Origin: Brevibacillus sp.
GTDB taxonomy: Bacteria; Bacillota; Bacilli; Brevibacillales; Brevibacillaceae
Direction of reading: 5' to 3'
Assembly (NCBI GenBank): GCA_029240815.1
Contig: JARDZO010000288.1
Span: 1 to 6,893 of the forward strand
Length of the DNA stretch: 6,893 bases
A program made the translations under genes and the position numbers. Shown here piece by piece: positions 5,129 to 6,893 of the stretch; position 1 is the stretch's first letter; the number at the start of each line of letters is the position of its first letter. The notes beneath the pieces were generated by a model. That model was not told where the DNA came from. It saw only the letters and a list, made by a program, of their open reading frames with translations, and searched no databases.

Positions 5129-6517
5129 TTAAACAGTCAGTGATGAATCCTTCGTCTCGTGATATACATTCGTATCCAGATCTTTCGTCGCCTTGCTGGT
5201 GAGCAGTCCTGCCGTCATGCTTCCGCTCACATTTAGCGCAGTGCGTCCCATATCAATCAGCGGTTCAACGGAGATCAGCAGTCCCACAATCGCGATCGGC
5301 AGATTCATGGAGGACAAGACCAGCAATGCTGCAAAAGTAGCTCCTCCGCCTACGCCCGCCACTCCAAACGAGCTGAGTGCCACGACCGCGATCAATAACA
5401 GGATAAACGATGGCGTCAGTGGATCAATCCCTGCGAGTGGAGCTACCATCACCGCGAGCATAGCTGGATACGTACCTGCGCATCCGTTTTGCCCGATAGA
5501 GAGGCCGAATGATCCTGCGAAGTTGGCGATTCCCTCTGGAACTCCCAAGTCTTGCGTCTGTGTTTTCACATTCAGCGGTAATGCACCAGCACTGGTTCGG
5601 GAAGTAAAGGCAAACGTGAGAACTGGCAGTGCCTTCTTCACATAGGTCACTGGATTCAATCCTGCAAAAGCCAGCAAGAGCAGGTGCACGATAAACATCA
5701 CAATCAAGGCAACATAGGACGCAACGACGAATTTCCCCAGCTGCCAGATCGCATTGTAGTCGCTGGTAGCCGTCACTTTCGTCATGATCGCAAGCACTCC
5801 AAACGGGGTCAGGCGCAAGATCAGTGTGACGACCCGCATGATGATCGTATGGAAGGTATCTACGATTTTAGCAAACAGCTCAGCCTGCTCCGGATTTTTT
5901 CGTTTGATTCCTAAAAACGCGACACCGATGAATGCTGCGAAAATAACGACGGCAATGGTCGAAGTCGGGCGTTCTCCCGTCAAGTCTTGGAACGGATTCG
6001 CGGGCAAGAGCGAAATAACTTTTTGCGGCAGCGTCGTATTCTGAACGTCGCCTAATTTTTGCCCCACCAGTTCAATCCGCGCTTTTTCCGCGTCTCCCTG
6101 CTGAAGCTGAGCGCCGTCCAGGTTAAACGCCAGTGTGGAAGCAATCCCAATAGCTGCTGCGATAGCAGTCGTCCCCACCAGGATACTGAGAATGAGCGAG
6201 CTAATTTTCCCAATGTTATTCGCTAATTTCAATTTCGTAAAAGCAGAGACAATCGAAATAAAGACCAGTGGCATGACGATCATCTGAAGCAGCTTCACAT
6301 ATCCGTTTCCGACGATGTTGTACCAATCAATCGTAGTTTTCAGCACATCAGACTTAGTTCCATAAATGAATTGCAAGACTAAGCCGAACACAATCCCGAT
6401 CCCGAGTCCGATAAAAACCCTTTTGGAGAACGAGACGTGTTTCTTTTGCAGCGCGTACAAGCCAACAATGAATAAGAGCAAAATAATAATGTTTGCGATG
6501 ATCAATAGCGTAGACAT
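5129..6517 (-). CDS. tcyP: L-cystine symporter TcyP, dicarboxylate/amino acid:cation symporter family
   Basis: TcyP imports L-cystine across the membrane, coupled to cation entry, as a sulfur source. The 462-residue protein is very similar, from recall, to Bacillus subtilis TcyP (about the same length). Shared segments include KKHVSFSKRVF (25-35), GYVKLLQMIVMPL (72-84) and PTSTIAVVIFAAFIG (184-198). The transport core is intact: serine-rich HP1 FTSRTSAG (304-311), NGCAGTYPA in the TM7 position (344-352), HP2 GVAGVGGGATF (385-395), and TM8 DMGRTALNVSGS (422-433) with the substrate- and ion-binding Asp, Arg and Asn residues. The ATG at 6517 is chosen because AAGGAGG (complement of 6524-6530) lies six bases upstream; the 40-residue upstream extension runs through A/T-rich promoter sequence. 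It has its own promoter and terminator and is monocistronic. Confidence 0.95.
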   Translation of the reverse strand: MSTLLIIANIIILLLFIVGLYALQKKHVSFSKRVFIGLGIGIVFGLVLQFIYGTKSDVLKTTIDWYNIVGNGYVKLLQMIVMPLVFISIVSAFTKLKLANNIGKISSLILSILVGTTAIAAAIGIASTLAFNLDGAQLQQGDAEKARIELVGQKLGDVQNTTLPQKVISLLPANPFQDLTGERPTSTIAVVIFAAFIGVAFLGIKRKNPEQAELFAKIVDTFHTIIMRVVTLILRLTPFGVLAIMTKVTATSDYNAIWQLGKFVVASYVALIVMFIVHLLLLAFAGLNPVTYVKKALPVLTFAFTSRTSAGALPLNVKTQTQDLGVPEGIANFAGSFGLSIGQNGCAGTYPAMLAVMVAPLAGIDPLTPSFILLLIAVVALSSFGVAGVGGGATFAALLVLSSMNLPIAIVGLLISVEPLIDMGRTALNVSGSMTAGLLTSKATKDLDTNVYHETKDSSLTV

Positions 6518-6572
6518 GCTTCTCCTCCTTTTCAAACCTTTCTTTTTCTCTAAGTATAATGAACCTAATCTA

Positions 6573-6601
6573 TTTATATTCGTATAATTCCGATTTGTAA
6601 A
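6573..6601 (-). promoter_or_regulatory. Sigma-A promoter of tcyP with a possible CymR-like site
   Basis: The minus strand has TTTACA (complement of 6596-6601) and TATAAA (complement of 6573-6578), each a 5/6 match, spaced 17 bases. The spacer holds ATCGGAATTATA, whose GGAAT core after an A/T-rich run recalls the cysteine repressor CymR box; tcyP belongs to the CymR regulon in B. subtilis. The CymR link here is inference. Confidence 0.6.
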
Positions 6602-6611
6602 GTGTGAATTT

Positions 6612-6653
6612 AAAAAATAAAAAACCAGGAGTCGCAATCAGGGCGACTCCTGG
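6612..6653 (-). terminator. Intrinsic terminator of the GlsB-like gene
   Basis: A perfect 11-bp stem on the minus strand (6643-6653 with 6625-6635, 7-base loop) is followed by a long T-rich tract (complement of 6612-6624, one interruption). It lies 16 bases beyond the stop codon at 6669 and ends that transcript before the tcyP promoter. Confidence 0.92.
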
Positions 6654-6668
6654 GTCCCACCCACTTGG

Positions 6669-6893
6669 TTACTTCAGTTGCTTGCTGATGAGATTCCAGA
6701 TCCACGTCAGCACAATGGCGCCAATCGCCCCGGCAATGACGTTAAATCCGGCCCACATCCACAGCCAGTTCCCCAATACGAGATCGCCCAGCCAGCTCCC
6801 CAACAGCGCGACGATTAGCGAAGCCAACCAATTGGTTCCCCCTGCTTTTCCTGTCATCAGCATGTTCATTGCCCACCAAACGACCAACCCGAC
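6669..6893 (-). CDS. GlsB/YeaQ/YmgE-type small membrane protein, N-terminus cut by window edge
   Basis: The reading frame is open to the right edge of the window (VGLVVWWAMNML...), so only the last 75 residues or so are visible. A TTG at 6887 could be read as a start, but the frame continues beyond it. The residues hydrophobic throughout form three membrane segments with a Gly-rich pattern: TGKAGGTNWLASLIVALLGSW, then LGDLVLGNWLW, then FNVIAGAIGAIVLTWIWNLI. This matches the small GlsB/YeaQ family (about 80-90 residues), often called transglycosylase-associated, although its biochemical role is not established and it is often stress-induced. The basic tail SKQLK ends the protein. A strong terminator follows, so it is not co-transcribed with tcyP. 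Confidence 0.7.
   Translation of the reverse strand, partial: VGLVVWWAMNMLMTGKAGGTNWLASLIVALLGSWLGDLVLGNWLWMWAGFNVIAGAIGAIVLTWIWNLISKQLK

Noticed and set aside
5193..5645. Plus-strand 150-codon frame antisense to tcyP
   Set aside because: It mirrors the codon pattern of the conserved tcyP gene and shows no initiation signal or family features.
6518..6637. N-terminal extension of TcyP
   Set aside because: It overlaps the promoter and ribosome binding site and has no counterpart in the family; the ATG at 6517 gives the usual N-terminus.

Overview
The window looks like chromosomal DNA of a Gram-positive Bacillales, most plausibly Brevibacillus or a close relative. The signs are strong AGGAGG-type ribosome binding sites, T-tract intrinsic terminators after nearly every gene, a TcyP that closely resembles the Bacillus subtilis protein, a Gram-positive lipoprotein signal, and moderate GC content. 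The genus is an inference; no rRNA or other marker gene is present.

Layout from left to right. Positions 1-54 hold no gene I can support. Positions 55-283 are a non-coding, highly foldable element closed by a perfect 17-bp inverted repeat. Next come a minus-strand terminator (291-320) and a minus-strand regulator (323-1627) with a degenerate cyclase-like middle domain and a C-terminal winged helix. A divergent control region (1628-1838) leads to a plus-strand oligopeptide-binding lipoprotein (1839-3485) that has its own terminator and no permease genes beside it. Facing it on the minus strand is an ACS-type MFS transporter (3558-4823) that starts at TTG and has a striking tandem palindrome over its predicted transcription start. 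Upstream of that, 4973-5057 contains a second, shortened and diverged copy of the 55-283 element and a minus-strand terminator. The last two genes, both minus strand, are tcyP (5129-6517), a sodium-coupled L-cystine symporter, and the C-terminal part of a GlsB/YeaQ-type small membrane protein (6669 to the window edge).

Functionally, this is a cluster of separately transcribed nutrient-uptake genes: peptide capture, organic-anion-type uptake and cystine uptake. Each has its own promoter and terminator, so this is not an operon. The divergent regulator is the natural candidate to control the peptide-binding lipoprotein. No large undescribed multi-gene system is visible. The most unusual item is the non-coding repeat at 55-283 with its relic near 5014-5057. 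The two copies differ only by transitions plus one inserted base over the clearly aligned block, and each lies just behind a minus-strand terminator. This fits a dispersed palindromic (MITE- or REP-like) intergenic element or a family of structured RNAs.
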